Origin: Chlorella sorokiniana
Taxonomy: Eukaryota; Chlorophyta; Trebouxiophyceae; Chlorellales; Chlorellaceae
Direction: 5' to 3'
Length of the DNA stretch: 64,000 nt
NCBI GenBank assembly: GCA_025917655.1
Contig: CP084616.1
Coordinates: forward strand, 620,001 to 684,000
Positions 11,589-21,152 of this stretch are shown here, one piece after another (within the stretch, counting starts at the first letter, position 1; each line of letters starts with the position of its first letter). A program made the translations under genes and the position numbers. Under the pieces are notes generated by a model. It saw nothing but the letters and a program-made list of their open reading frames with translations, had not been told where the DNA came from and searched no databases.

Positions 11589-11846
11589 TCAGCTCATGCC
11601 ACAACGACCGGTCAACACCGAGCACTGGTACAAGCGAGTTTGCCACAAAGCTCGAGCCAGAGCATTGGGCAGCTCCCGGCGCAACCGTGACTCTATCCGA
11701 TCTTGCTGCCTCTGTGCGCGCACCTGGCGCTCAATGTTGATGTGCGCTTCGGCTTCTTCCTTTGTCAGCTTGCCATCTAGGATGCCAGCAAACCCTTCAG
11801 ACATGCCACGATCCCGCAACTCCTGTTTGGTTAGCTTGTCAGCCAT
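11589..11846 (-). CDS. small charged protein of unknown function
   Basis: The minus-strand frame from the ATG at 11846 starts MADKLTKQELRDRGMSEGFA and continues ILDGKLTKEEAEAHINIERQ, with strongly helical, charged composition, to a stop at 11589. An upstream in-frame ATG (11861) gives five more residues. The first 65 residues look authentic; the last 20 (CSVLTGRCGMS) are less convincing and a frame change there is possible. It faces the 10.6-11.5 kb gene tail to tail. No domain recognised. Confidence 0.5.
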   Translation of the reverse strand: MADKLTKQELRDRGMSEGFAGILDGKLTKEEAEAHINIERQVRAQRQQDRIESRLRRELPNALARALWQTRLYQCSVLTGRCGMS

Positions 11847-11861
11847 GATCTGCAACAGCAT

Positions 11862-12759
11862 AGAAAAGTAGGAAAATTCTAACGAAACAACAAAGCAGTC
11901 AGCACTATGCTATCAAACATGCCCACAGGCACGCAACGGGCCTCTCCCAACGAACACTTGCAGGCTCACGGTGAGCTTGCGAAGGCGCACAGAGCTCACC
12001 AGCTTCGGAGGGTCAACGAGTTGTTGCTGTTGCCCAGCCCTGCTGAACACAAAGCACAGTCAAAGCGGCAGCAGTAGCAGCACCAACGGAGATGTGGAGC
12101 TATGCCGTAAACAAGGACCCCAGCTTGCACCAGCGGCAGCACCACCAGCAGCGGCGGCGGCAACGGCAGGCAGCGGCGGGCAGCGGCGGCAGCCATGGGG
12201 AACTGCGGCTGACAGCAGCACCTAACAACAACACACGTACAATGCCCGTGTTGCGTTCACCTGTGCTCTCCACGCGGCCGGCGATCAGCGGCGGTGGGTG
12301 ATCAGTGCCGGGCGATCAGCTGCCCCAAAGGCCAGGTCACAGAGCAGTTTGGCGTGTCCCGGGACTCCCGGAACTTCAAACGATTAGCGCGGGCACTCCG
12401 CGTGAAACCCGGACTGCGCAGACTCCACACGAGTCCCGCTGTACTGCACCTCTCGGAGGACCGCGTTCTGGGGGCTTGCTGCGTTCAGCGATTCCGCAGA
12501 CAGAGTAGAAAAGTGATCAACGGCCACCCAGACCAAACGCGGGAGCACTTGGTCTGGGCCGCCGCCATCGCAAGCAGCTGATCGCCGCCAGTCACGCGCC
12601 CAAGGTGAGCACGTCTCAGCACAGCATGGGTGCCGACTGGTGCAGGCTGCTGGTGCGGCTGCTGCTGGTGCAGGCTGCTGGTGCGGGATGATGCCGCCGC
12701 TGCCGACTCATGCTGGAGCCACCTGGTCAACTTCAGGGTGCTCTCGTTTGTATTTCATG
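11862..12759. other. gene-poor stretch with repeat B' at 12565-12638
   Basis: No convincing frame. GCN-rich low complexity lies at 12060-12200, several GATCAG words at 12285-12325, and direct repeat B' at 12565-12638 (see copy at 8846). This marks the change from the lower-GC element to the GC-rich viral block. Confidence 0.5.
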
Positions 12760-13084
12760 TTACTTTTCTGTCTTGGCTTCCTGGTAGTTCAGCCGCTGGG
12801 TCAGCCTCAGGTTCTGCGCGCTAAGTTCCTCGACCCGTTGGCTGAGAGCCTTGATGTCCGCGCGTAACGGTGTTGTAGCTTGAGCCACCGCCCTGTTGAG
12901 CACGTGTAGTTGCCCCGCGTTCATGACCTGCGCGGAGAACTTTTGCGGACAGGCCTGCGCATGGCTGAAGTAGTGGAAGTCCAGTGCGTGCCCGGGCCAA
13001 GGACCTTTGGACTCACGCGAGTGTACCTCGGACTTGGCAGGTGTACCTCGGACTTGCGCGACCTTGGCTGCGCGACATGACTGC
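12760..13084 (-). CDS. coiled-coil protein, start uncertain
   Basis: Reading the minus strand to a TAA at 12760-12762 gives HALDFHYFSHAQACPQKFSA, NAGQLHVLNRAVAQATTPLR and DIKALSQRVEELSAQNLRLT, the last being a clear heptad coiled coil. No upstream in-frame ATG precedes this; the ATG at about 13076 (MSRSQGRASPR) lies in another frame, so a one-base shift is assumed and the start is inferred. An 18-base duplication (GTGTACCTCGGACTTG) at 13021-13056 falls in the N-terminal part. It is divergent from the gene at 13120, with which it probably shares a promoter region. Function unknown. Confidence 0.5.
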
Positions 13085-13119
13085 GCAACCTGTCAGACTT
13101 GCGCTTGGCACCTTGCACA

Positions 13120-13683
13120 ATGGCCGTGTTTGACGACTCCGCGTTCCCGTGCCGCCCCGTCTTTGTACGGCGCCAAGTACGGGCACGGCTGCCCGGAGCC
13201 CCACATGGCCTTTGACTTTTTGGAGCGCTTTCCCGCCACCGCCTCCTGTGCACGCCTGGCCCGTGGAGGTGGAACCGCCCGAGGCGCGGGGAGGACGTCG
13301 CCGCCGACGCCATCCGCGCGGCTCGGCGCGGGCAGATGAAAGTGCGCAGCCGTGTCTGGGACTACGACAAACTCGTGCCGTCGCTGCGATTCGCGGACGG
13401 CCGCGAGACCAAGTGGCCGCGCTGGATCCGATGGGACGACGGGCTCCCGACCGACCTGGACAGGGTGGAAGCTTTGAGACCGGACTCGAGCAACAACATG
13501 GGCGACGTTGCTGCGTACTCGCGCGACGACATAGCCGCGTACTCGCGCGACATGGCCGCGCACGTCCAAGGCACCGGCGCCAAGGGGATCGGGGTGGCGT
13601 GGATCCCGGAGTGCTACGACTACCGCGTGCACGAGTACGACGGCCGGAGACCGTCGGTGCCGAGGTGCCTTGGGAACGAGTAG
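13120..13683 (+). CDS. viral-type protein of unknown function, three frameshifts
   Basis: From the ATG at 13120 the frame reads MAVFDDSAFPCRPVFVRR, then continues in the next frame as KYGHGCPEPHMAFDFLERFP, then a third (HAWPVEVEPPEARG), then back to the first with DVAADAIRAARRGQ and the long stretch VWDYDKLVPSLRFADGRETK to a TAG at 13683. Three one-base insertions relative to an intact gene explain this and sum to three. About 185 residues. A duplicated AAYSRD unit lies near 13508-13550. The C-terminus (GVAWIPECYDYRVHEYDG) is well formed. No family recognised; I place it in the giant-virus block by composition and packing. Confidence 0.55.
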
Positions 13684-13851
13684 CGCGCGAACTGGCACGA
13701 TGCGACAACCGGCGAAGGCGCGTCACCCATCGCTCAGTTCCTGGTTGCGCATCCAGAGGGCCAGTTCCAGCCACCCCTTGTGTAACCACCTGTGTTGCCA
13801 CCTGTGCGTGGGTCGCGTCCAAAGACTCTTGTTTTTCCCGCCGCGGAGCCC

Positions 13852-14200
13852 ATGTCCGGCGCCATCAACCTCCCGGCGCTCGTCGTGCACTGGTCCGCGA
13901 GCGAGTCCTTTGACTCGGATTTGCAGTTCGCCCTGGACTGGTGGTGCTCGCAGGTCAAACCGTTCTTTGGAAAGCCCGGACGACCTTGAAACTCTTCGAC
14001 TGCAGGCAGGCGGGTTCGCGAGGCTCCTTGAGGAGACAGGGGGCAGACCGGAGCTCGTTTGCGACCATCAAATGGCGCTACAACTTTGAAGTGGTTGTGT
14101 CCAAACCAAGCGGCACGTGTTCGCACTATCGCATCGACACCGCGGCTCGAGCGACGTTCCACAAACCCCGCCCGGGCTTGATCCGGCGATCACACGGTCG
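13852..14200 (+). CDS. small protein of unknown function, one frameshift
   Basis: The ATG at 13852 begins MSGAINLPALVVHWSASESF and LQFALDWWCSQVKPFFGKP. After a one-base shift near 13980-14040 the reading continues as FATIKWRYNFEVVVSKPSGT and HYRIDTAARATFHKPRPG. The 3' end is unclear because that frame runs on into a GCGGGCGGTCGCGGG tandem repeat at about 14226-14262. About 110 residues, alternating hydrophobic and aromatic, no domain recognised. Confidence 0.45.
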
Positions 14201-14339
14201 AGCACGCCGCGCGCCGCCACCAGTCGCGGGGCGGGCGGTCGCGGGGCGGGCGGTCGCGGGTCACGGGTGTCACTCGTCAACGAGTATAAAGTCATTGAAT
14301 GTGTGGTTGTCTGCGAGATCTGCGAGATGCCACGGGACT

Positions 14340-15032
14340 ATGGCCAGCCCGCGGGAGCCGGGGCCGTTGCGGCTGGCCCGCGCGAGCTACCCGGCCTTCT
14401 TCCAAGATACACTGGGTGCCGCGATGCAGGCCAACGAGACGCCGATCCCGCTTCTGGACAAAGTCGTCAAGGTCACGAAAGAACACTTCGACTCCGCAAA
14501 AGACTACCGTCTCGACGGGCCGGTGGTCGACCGGCTGGTTGGTCTGGCGGCAGCGTGGACTTCTCACATCACATGGAACGACAAGTCACCCGAATGGGTG
14601 CGGCGCGGCGTAAGCGTGTACGTGAAAACTGTCGCTGAGTACCAGAGGCTGACGGCTGCTGAGGCGCGCAAGCTGCTCCTGTCGCGCGGCATGGAGGTGT
14701 CGGTGTGGACACCCTTGGACGCGTGGTGGAGGGCCAATTCTTACACGAGCGGCGAGTTCAAGTTCAAGGACGTCACGGTGTGGAAGCCGAACAAGAAGGC
14801 GTCGCACATCGACGCGGCTCTGGCCAAGGTACCGGGCGGCGCGACGGGCGAGGTGTTTGGCGCGTCTGTCAGGTTCACCGACTGTGTGCGAGACCACCGT
14901 ATGTTCCGCTCGCCCGACGACATGCTTGCGTACGCGGCGTGGTGGGCGGCCGCGCGGCACGAGTTCATCCCGAAGGCGTGGGCGCCTGAGCGCCACCAGG
15001 CCTGGTGCCTGCCAATCGACGAAACTGATTAG
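14340..15032 (+). CDS. uncharacterised protein, paralogue of the gene at 35.6-36.3 kb
   Basis: Intact frame of 230 codons from the ATG at 14340 (MASPREPG) to a TAG at 15032. Its N-terminus (LARASYPAFF) and C-terminus (MFRSPDDMLAYAAWWAAARH, WAPERHQAWCLPIDE) match the minus-strand gene ending at 35603 (VARASYLAHF; MFRDPGGILPYAAWLWNAKA, WAPARHVRWCLSVDE). The middle (ARKLLLSRGMEVSVWTPLD against ARDLLRLAEERNVTVYVRRL) is also alignable. The two are therefore members of one family inside this insertion. A TATAAAG box lies at 14284-14290, about 50 bases upstream. Biochemical role unknown. Confidence 0.7.
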   Translation: MASPREPGPLRLARASYPAFFQDTLGAAMQANETPIPLLDKVVKVTKEHFDSAKDYRLDGPVVDRLVGLAAAWTSHITWNDKSPEWVRRGVSVYVKTVAEYQRLTAAEARKLLLSRGMEVSVWTPLDAWWRANSYTSGEFKFKDVTVWKPNKKASHIDAALAKVPGGATGEVFGASVRFTDCVRDHRMFRSPDDMLAYAAWWAAARHEFIPKAWAPERHQAWCLPIDETD

Positions 15033-15154
15033 CGGATCCAGTACTTGGTCACGCCGACCCCCGCGGTGTCGCGCAGCCAGTCCACGACGTACTCGACGCA
15101 TGCGGTGATGCTCACGGGGTACTTTAAGTTCCTCGTCCCCCATGACACGAACAT
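15029..15154 (-). CDS. possible small ORF, tail-to-tail overlap
   Basis: A 41-codon minus-strand frame from the ATG at 15154 (MFVSWGTRNLKYPVSITACV) ends in TAA at 15029, overlapping the stop of the plus-strand gene by four bases. Its composition is protein-like, but it is short and the frame is open upstream, so it may be the end of a broken longer gene. Confidence 0.3.
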   Translation of the reverse strand: MFVSWGTRNLKYPVSITACVEYVVDWLRDTAGVGVTKYWIR

Positions 15155-15170
15155 CGACCAGCCGCGCGGA

Positions 15171-15178
15171 CTTAAAGG
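15171..15178 (+). promoter_or_regulatory. CTTAAAGG promoter-like motif
   Basis: CTTAAAGG lies 33 bases upstream of the ATG at 15204. The same core recurs before at least six other starts in this block (see findings). Confidence 0.4.
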
Positions 15179-15203
15179 CGTCCATGGGGCCCAAGCGGCA
15201 ACC

Positions 15204-16425
15204 ATGGGCCTCGCAAGCAAGCTCGCCGCGTCCGGCGTGTCCGGTGCCGGGCCCGCGCCAGCACCAGTGGCAGCGCCCGCTTTGATCGACCTCGCCGGTG
15301 CGCCGTCCGCTCCGCCCGCGCCGTTTGCGAGCCCCGCGCCCGCTACTGCATATCCCCGCCCGCGACCGCCGCGTACCCCGCGTACCCGCCCGTGTACCCC
15401 AATGCACACCACCCCGCGCCTGGGCACAACACCGGGTACAACGCCAACGGGTACAGCGCCAACGGGCACAGCGCCAACGGGCACAGCGCCAACGGGCACA
15501 GCGCCAACGGGCACAGCGCCAACGGGCACAACGCCGTGCACAATCCCGTCTACCCAGGCGGCCCCGCGCACCCGGTCCCGAACGCCACCGCCGGGTTCCT
15601 CGACTCGAAGATTCGCGGGATAGTGCGCGCCAACGGCCTGTCAGGCTTCTACGACGAGGCCAGGATCCAGGTTGTGTTGCGCAAAGTGACCCGCGTCAAC
15701 TTCGACGCCATCGCGGCCAAGTGGAGGATCACCAAGGAGCTCGCGTGCGACCTGGCCCCCTGGCGCTGTACGACATCGTGTTCTTCTGCGACGACAGCGG
15801 GTCGATGGCGTTCGAGGACCAAGGCGAGCGCATCGAGGACCTGAAGCTGATCCTGGGCAAGGTGGCGGACGTGGTGGCGGACTTCGACGACGACGGCGTG
15901 TCCGTCCGGTTCATCAACAGCTCCGAGAAGGGCGACGGCCTGCGCGGCGCCGCGGACGCGCTCAGGGTCGTGTCCGGGGTGCCCTTCTCGGGGGACGCCC
16001 CCGGGCACCAACTTCGCCAAGAAGGTCGTCGAGCCGTTTGTGAACAAGAAGAAGTTTTTGGACTGGGCGGCTCTGACATGGACAAGCCCGTGCTGGCCAT
16101 CGTGATCACGGACGGCGAGCCGGCCGGGAGCCCCGGGACACCTTTGTCAGGGTGCTCCAGACGCCAAGAACGCGCTGGCCGGCACCAAGTACGGCCCCAA
16201 GGCGCTGGCGGTGCAGATCGCGCAGGTCGGCAAGGACGCGCGCACCACCCGGTTCCTGGCCGAGATCGACGGCCACCCCGGCATAGGCGACATCGTGGAC
16301 TGCACCAGCTACTACGAGCTCGAGGCCGAAGAGTTCGCCAGGAAGGGCGTGACCCCGACCCCGAGCTGTGGCTGCTCAAGATGTGCATGGGCGCCGTGGA
16401 CCCCGAGTACGACTCGCGCGACTAG
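15204..16425 (+). CDS. von Willebrand factor A domain protein
   Basis: The N-terminal 110 residues are Ala/Pro-rich and end in an Asn-Gly-His-Ser-Ala tandem repeat (about 15440-15532). A helical segment follows (FLDSKIRGIVRANGLSGFYD), then the vWA fold: IVFFCDDSGSM (the DxSxS MIDAS motif), LAIVITDGEPAGSP (the second metal-binding loop, TDG) and the usual ending LKMCMGAVDPEYDSRD. This is the eukaryotic/giant-virus vWA layout, a metal-dependent protein-protein interaction module. The product is probably about 405 residues. The reading needs at least six one-base corrections (near 15360, 15760, 16005, 16060, 16135-16170 and 16365), nearly all in C or G runs. No nonsense substitution is evident. 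A ligand cannot be inferred. Confidence 0.8.
15440..15532 (+). repeat. 15-base in-frame tandem repeat (NGHSA)
   Basis: Six near-identical 15-base units (AACGGGCACAGCGCC, the first variant with TAC) code for NGYSA/NGHSA in the vWA protein. The unit is a multiple of three, so copy changes keep the frame. Confidence 0.85.
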
Positions 16426-16516
16426 GACGAGCTGACCAGGTCACGGGCGACACGCGGTGCGGTGCTGTGTGTTTGATTGTAGTTGCGTGTTTGAAAGTGC
16501 CCGCACGTGTGTCGAG

Positions 16517-17300
16517 ATGAAGATCAGCTTGGAATTCACGGAACGGGATTGGGACTTTCACCGGTATGAGTACACCTTCAAAGTCCCGTTCATGAGCCGC
16601 GGGGTCCCAAGAGTGCTCGGCACGGCGCCTAACATCACGATCGACCTCGACGACAGGACAGTCGTGGCGACGGCGACTGACGAGTCGGGGTTCGTGGTCG
16701 TGTCGCGCGTTCCCAGTGCCCCGTCACGCGACGCTGCGACCGTGGCAATCGGCGGCAGTCCTGCGGGCCGACCACGTCAACAAGGCCGAGTACGACCGGC
16801 CGCACAGGGTGGTGTGGGACTCGATGCGGTCGCGCGACATCCCTTCCCTACAAACCGCTCTTGAGAACTTGAAGGCACTGTGCACCCTCGGTGACCCCGA
16901 TTTCCGCGAGACCATGGCCGCGCTCCGGGATGTCGGGTTCCCACCGAACGTGGCGCGGACAGTCAGCGAGCTGCGCCTGAACGACTGGTGCCAGGGCGCG
17001 ATGCCCGTGACCGTGGCGATCGCGCACAGCTACGGCGGCGAGGTCATGCACACCGTGCTGGCCGCGTGCGGCTTCGACAAGGACACCGCGATCCGGGCCG
17101 CCAAGGGGCACGCGTGCTACAAAGACAACCTGGACGGTGACACGCTCGACGCCGGCGAATGGGTGTGCGTTGGGAAGAGCGTGTACTACAACCGAAACTT
17201 CTACGTGCGAGCGGCGTACTTGAGCCACTTCGGGCTGACCAGCGATGACGTGCAATTCGGCGAGAACTACAGAGGGACTCCTGTGCCCATAACCCTGTAA
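16517..17300 (+). CDS. uncharacterised viral-type protein, one frameshift
   Basis: From the ATG at 16517: MKISLEFTERDWDFHRYEYT, PFMSRGVPRVLGTAPNITID, then a one-base shift near 16715, then NKAEYDRPHRVVWDSMRSRD, LENLKALCTLGDPDFRETMA, SYGGEVMHTVLAACGFDKDT and GLTSDDVQFGENYRGTPVPI to the TAA at 17300. About 260 residues. The C-terminal half contains ankyrin/F-box-protein-like alternation (HTVLAACGFDKDTAIRAAKG), which may reflect degenerate helical repeats, but I cannot confirm ankyrin consensus. Its last 15 codons are duplicated, altered, near 24530. Confidence 0.6.
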
Positions 17301-17341
17301 AGTTTCGTGATGTTTGTGTCCCGGAGCGAGGCGGGACGCGG

Positions 17342-17515
17342 TGTACATGCTTGTCGCGAGCCTGGTGTGCAGCTGCTCGACGGCCCTGGCCTCCGCGACC
17401 ACAACACCCGATCACGACACCCGATCGCGACACCCGATCGCGACACAGTCTAAAGAACTTAGACTTCTTGACGATTATGTCGCTGTCGTCGCTGCCCTGG
17501 CACATCGTGGAGAGC
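17342..17515 (+). repeat. intergenic/5' module, copy 1 of 3
   Basis: This module includes GCTTGTCGCGAGCCTGGTG, CGGCCCTGGCCTCCGCGACC, a small ACACCCGATCGCG tandem repeat, the near-palindrome GTCTAAAGAACTTAGAC (17447-17463) and the first codons of the gene at 17477. A second copy is at 17925-18060 and a third, partial, at 24579-24654. Confidence 0.75.
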
Positions 17516-17860
17516 CACGTGCTGCCCCGATGCGACATCGACACGCGCCTCGCGTTCTGCATCCCGCCCGGGAGGCTTGACCCGCGCAACCACGCAGCAT
17601 TGGAAACGCACCTTGCCGCCACGCAGCCCCATGCCACGGACCGCTGCGTTTTGCGGCAGGCAGGTCGCGTGTGCATCTGGGTGGCATGGAGCGAGAACAA
17701 TCTGTGCACCCAGCACGTCGTTTACTTCACCGGGGCAACCCACCTGGCGACTGTCATAACGGCCATGAATCGATCCGGGTCTGGTGCTATCTGTGACGAC
17801 GTGGAAACCGCCGTCAGCGTGTACTCCTTTGGGGCCGCTCCAATCGCCAACGACGCGTGA
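17477..17860 (+). CDS. F-box-like small protein
   Basis: Intact 127-codon frame from the ATG at 17477. The start MSLSSLPWHIVESHVLPRCD followed by TRLAF resembles the LPxxIxxxVLxxLxxxxRLAF pattern of the degenerate F-box/ankyrin proteins that are common in pandoravirus-like and other giant viruses. The remainder (CVLRQAGRVCIWVAWSENNL, VYFTGATHLATVITAMNRSG) is probably the substrate-binding part. F-box proteins recruit targets to SCF ubiquitin ligases. The assignment rests only on this short motif. The first 13 codons are part of a duplicated module. Confidence 0.5.
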   Translation: MSLSSLPWHIVESHVLPRCDIDTRLAFCIPPGRLDPRNHAALETHLAATQPHATDRCVLRQAGRVCIWVAWSENNLCTQHVVYFTGATHLATVITAMNRSGSGAICDDVETAVSVYSFGAAPIANDA

Positions 17861-17924
17861 CACGTCACAGGCCATGCGCGCCGTTGCTTGCACACAGTTG
17901 TAACACAGTTATCGGTGAGCCTGA

Positions 17925-18060
17925 GCGGACGGCCCTGGCCTCCGCGACCGCGACACCCGTTCGCGGTGCCGGGTGTCAATGTCACAGTCTAAAGAACTTA
18001 GACTTTTTGACAATTATGTTGCTGTCGTCGCCGCTGTCGTCGCTGCCCTGGCACATCGCA
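17925..18060 (+). repeat. intergenic/5' module, copy 2 of 3
   Basis: It repeats CGGCCCTGGCCTCCGCGACC, GTCTAAAGAACTTAGACTT and the start of the F-box-like frame up to CTGCCCTGGCACATCG. The 24 bases CCTCCGCGACCGCGACACCCGTTC are nearer to copy 3 (24630-24653) than to copy 1, so copies have mixed. Confidence 0.75.
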
Positions 18061-18290
18061 GGGCGGATTGTGAAGCGAAGAGTCACTGTCAGGAGACCCG
18101 CGCAGCCCGCCCCGACCCCTCACGGCTCGTCCCTGTGCATTTTGCCTGTTCTGGATGATCTGCGTGGGCGCCTTGACATGTCCGAGAGCGGCGGCCCACG
18201 CGGCATTGTAACGATTCGGCAGGCTGAGCGAGCTTGCGTTGGCCAGGGACAAGTCACAAAAAGGGCCGGGAAAGGTCATGTAGCGACAGG
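18016..18290 (+). pseudogene. truncated second copy of the F-box-like gene start
   Basis: The ATG at 18016 gives MLLSSPLSSLPWHIAGRIVK, matching the first codons of the gene at 17477, but the similarity stops after WHIA. Downstream codons do not resemble the paralogue and soon overlap the minus-strand gene ending at 18291. It appears to be a 5' fragment carried along with the duplicated module. Confidence 0.5.
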
Positions 18291-20037
18291 TCAGGTAGCG
18301 ACAGAGTCCAGCAGGCGCAAGCGCTGGGTGACGGCCTGGTGCCCGGCGTGCTCGAACTGCTGGATCCTGATCAGCCGGTTGCGGTGGTACGCGCACTGGT
18401 CCGCGCGGCCCTTGCCGCAGATGTTGCACTCACGCAGCTCGTCCAGGAACGGCGTGCGAGAGCGCACCAGGCCCTGCAAGTTGCCGTGCACGTCGTCGGC
18501 GCCGGGCACCGCGTTTGGGACCAGCGGGCCGAACGTCGTGTCCAGGCGCCGCAGCACCGGGAGGGTGTACGCCGCCAGGTACTCGGTCCACCAGCGCGCG
18601 TCGATCGTCGAGGCGTGGGTCATGGGCTGGCGCACGAGTTGCGGCACCTCGGTCTTGGACGTCTTGGACCACGCCAGGTGGAACGCCAGCAGGCTCTCGC
18701 ACTGCAGCGCGGACGGCAGACCGGCGACCAGCGCGACCCGGGGGCAGGCGACGGGCGCCGCCAGGCCCAATGACGTCGTCACGGCGACGAGGCGCTGTCT
18801 GTCCGCCTTGACCTGCACGGGACCTGCACGGGTCAGCCAGGTCCGCCCCAGCCGCGGCCGCACGCCCGCCCAGCGCAGCCACCGCAGCCACAGCCGCCCA
18901 CGCGACGCACCCGTCGTTCCAGCTTCTTGCACCGCTGCTGCAGCTCGGCGTGCTGCCGGTCCAGCTCAGCGTGCTGTCGTTCAATCTCGGCGCGCTGGGG
19001 GCCCGCCTCGTCGTCGGCCCACGAAACACGCCTCCCCTTTTGAGCTTCCGGTACTGCTGCTCCAGCTCGGCGTGGCGCTGCTCCAGCTCGGTGTGCTGCC
19101 GGGCCAGCTCGGTGTGCTGCCGGGCCAGCTCGGTGTGCTGCCGGGTCAGCTCGGTGTGCTGCCGGGCCAGCTCGGTGCGCTGCAGGTCCGTCACGGCTTC
19201 GGCGACCTCTCCCAGGCTGTGGCCGTGGTGACGGGCATGCTTTGCCGGCCTGCTGGGCCCTGGCGCTGGCGCTGTCTGAGGCGCTGGCGCTGGCGCTGCC
19301 GCTGGCGCTGGCGCTGGCGCTGGCCCTGGCGCTGCCGCTGGCTTGACCGAAGCCTGGATGACAGGGATGCCGTCCCTGGTCTCTGAGCGCCGCAGCAGCA
19401 GCGTGTCGCCCGCGGCACAGGCCTTGTTGAGGAAGACGGCCTTGTTGAAGTACACGCTGCCGTGCTTGTGCCTGGCGATGGGCACGCTGTACTCTTTTCC
19501 GTCGAGCACGATGCTGGCGCTGGCCGGCAGGTTGCCAGCAGCGCCGAGGAGGTCCTCCAGGCTGCGTTTGTCCAGGGTGAAGTCGTGCCGTGACGACTTG
19601 TTGGGACCCTGCACAAGCTGCCAGACTCCGCTGCTGCATGTCCAGCGGCTCGTGCCTGGGGTTGCTCTGCCCGAGCCCAGGCCGCCTGCGCTGCCTGCGC
19701 CCGAGCCGCTCGCTGTGGCGCTCGCTGTGGCGCTCGCTGTGGCGCTCGCTGTGGCGCTCGCTGTGGCGCTCGCTGTGGCGCTCGCTGTGGCGGTGGCGGG
19801 TCTCTTTGCCGGGCTGGTCGGACTGGCTGGGCCGGCCGGGCTGACGCGCGCCACCAGCGTCGTGCCCGTCGGGAAGGCTGTCCCAGTCACTGCAACGTCA
19901 GAGCCGCCAGGGCCTGAGCCAGAGCCGCCGGGGTGGGCGGCGGAGATGTCCAGCGCGACTGGCGGCTCTGTGCACTCGGTGAAGACGGCCTGGGAGTCCT
20001 GCAACGGCGTGCACCAGCGCATGGTGAGCCAGCGCAT
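18291..20037 (-). CDS. large coiled-coil protein with Cys/His cluster, heptad-repeat expansion
   Basis: Minus-strand gene starting at 20037 (second ATG at 20022). Order seen: an Ala/Thr/Ser tandem tract (ATASATAS, about 19690-19800), a globular part with SSRHDFTLDKRSLEDLLGAA and SVPIARHKHGSVYFNKAVFL, a Pro-Ala linker, a coiled coil built from the exact heptad LARQHTE/LTRQHTE (about 19075-19180), more coiled coil (IERQHAELDRQHAELQQR), then a C-terminal domain ending with ECNICGKGRADQCAYHRNRL, a possible zinc-binding CxxC...CxxH. Two one-base shifts (about 19030 and 18840) are required. Total near 570 residues. I recognise no family; a structural or scaffold role is plausible. Confidence 0.6.
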
Positions 20038-20055
20038 GGTGAGCGAGAGCCGTCG

Positions 20056-20820
20056 CTAACGAGAGCCGGGGTCAACGCACGTCACGCACGTGCCCCAGAG
20101 TCGTGCCTCAGAGTCAGAGTCGCGGCGCTTGATGATCTCCAGCAGACGGTCGGCGTGGCTGTGTCCAGGAACCCGATCAACACGCAGAGAGACGACGCGG
20201 TTGCCCTGTATCTCCTGCACACAAGGACCGTGCAAACTGAGCACCGTGCAAACTGGGGCCCAGCAGCCCAGCACCGTGCAAACTGGGGCCCAGCGGCCAG
20301 GAAGAAGCTCGGCGACGCACCGACGCTCACCCATTCCGCCACTGGCATGCCCAGGCCGCCCATGGCCTCGTCGACGCCGTGCACCTCATCGGCCAACGCC
20401 TGCAGGCAGGACCTGAGATGGCCGACCTTCGTCTTCAGGTACCCGTGCGGCTGGTCTTGCAGGAACACATCGGGGCCGCGCCAGGGGTTCTTGGCCGAGC
20501 CGTCAAACTCTGTCAGGGTTTCCCAGCACAGTGTGCCGCTGGCGTTGAAGCTCAGCACCAGGCAGTGGCTCGACCTGGCGTTGAAGCGTGCCTGGGAGTC
20601 CTGCACATGCCCGACCGACGCGTCAGCGGCAGCGGCGAGCGGCAGCGGCGGCACCAGCGGCACCAGCGGCACCAGCCCGCAACGCACGTCCCGCAACACC
20701 CGCACACACCCGCACCCGCAACACACCCGCAACACCCCGTGCCTGCTTGGTGACCAGAGCTAGGTACTTCGCGCGGTCTCCCTTCCGCACGGGCAGCACC
20801 ACGCCCGTGAACCGGGGCAT
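20056..20820 (-). CDS. spliced viral-type gene, three exons, unknown function
   Basis: Exons on the minus strand: 20820-20743 (MPRFTGVVLPVRKGDRAKYL), 20600-20331 (SHCLVLSFNASGTLCWETLT, KVGHLRSCLQALADEVHGVD) and 20214-20056 (GNRVVSLRVDRVPGHSHADR) to the stop. All three join in phase 0 into 168 codons without any frameshift. Intron 1 (20742-20601) has a GC donor and CAG acceptor, intron 2 (20330-20215) GTGAGC and CAG. Both introns are short tandem repeats: GCGGGTGTTGCGGGTG-like words in the first, GGGCCCCAGTTTGCACGGTGCT in the second. A TATA-like CTTATATTGCC lies about 20 bases upstream of the ATG. It may be a DNA- or protein-modifying enzyme, but I see no diagnostic motif. Confidence 0.75.
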
Positions 20821-21152
20821 GGGCCTCTCTGGCAATATAAGCCACGCGGAAGCGGCACGCAAAGACAAGCAAAGATCGTGGAGTCGCGCGCGCGGACCTC
20901 GTCAGCCGCCGGGGTCTACCACGACGTCGTGGTCGCGGTCCCACGCGACCCTGTGCCCTCTTTGTGCATGATTTGCACCCAGAGGCTTTGTACCCAGCTT
21001 TGTACCCAGCCCTGACACCTTGCGCGCGGGGCTCCAGGCTTTCCCGGGCCTTGAAACCCCGCGGTTGGGCGACGAGTCCCGTCACGGCGGAAGCTGGACT
21101 TGCGCGCGCGTGTTCACCCCAGGCCAGGCCAGGCCCAGTTTGTGGCTTCATC

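Noticed and set aside
15360-16365. programmed ribosomal frameshifting in the vWA gene
   Set aside because: Six or more shifts in both directions in one gene, mostly in C/G runs without slippery heptamers, fit indel errors better.
17447-17463. transcription terminator hairpin
   Set aside because: The stem is only six bases, it lies just before a start codon and is duplicated with that start, so a promoter or operator role is likelier.
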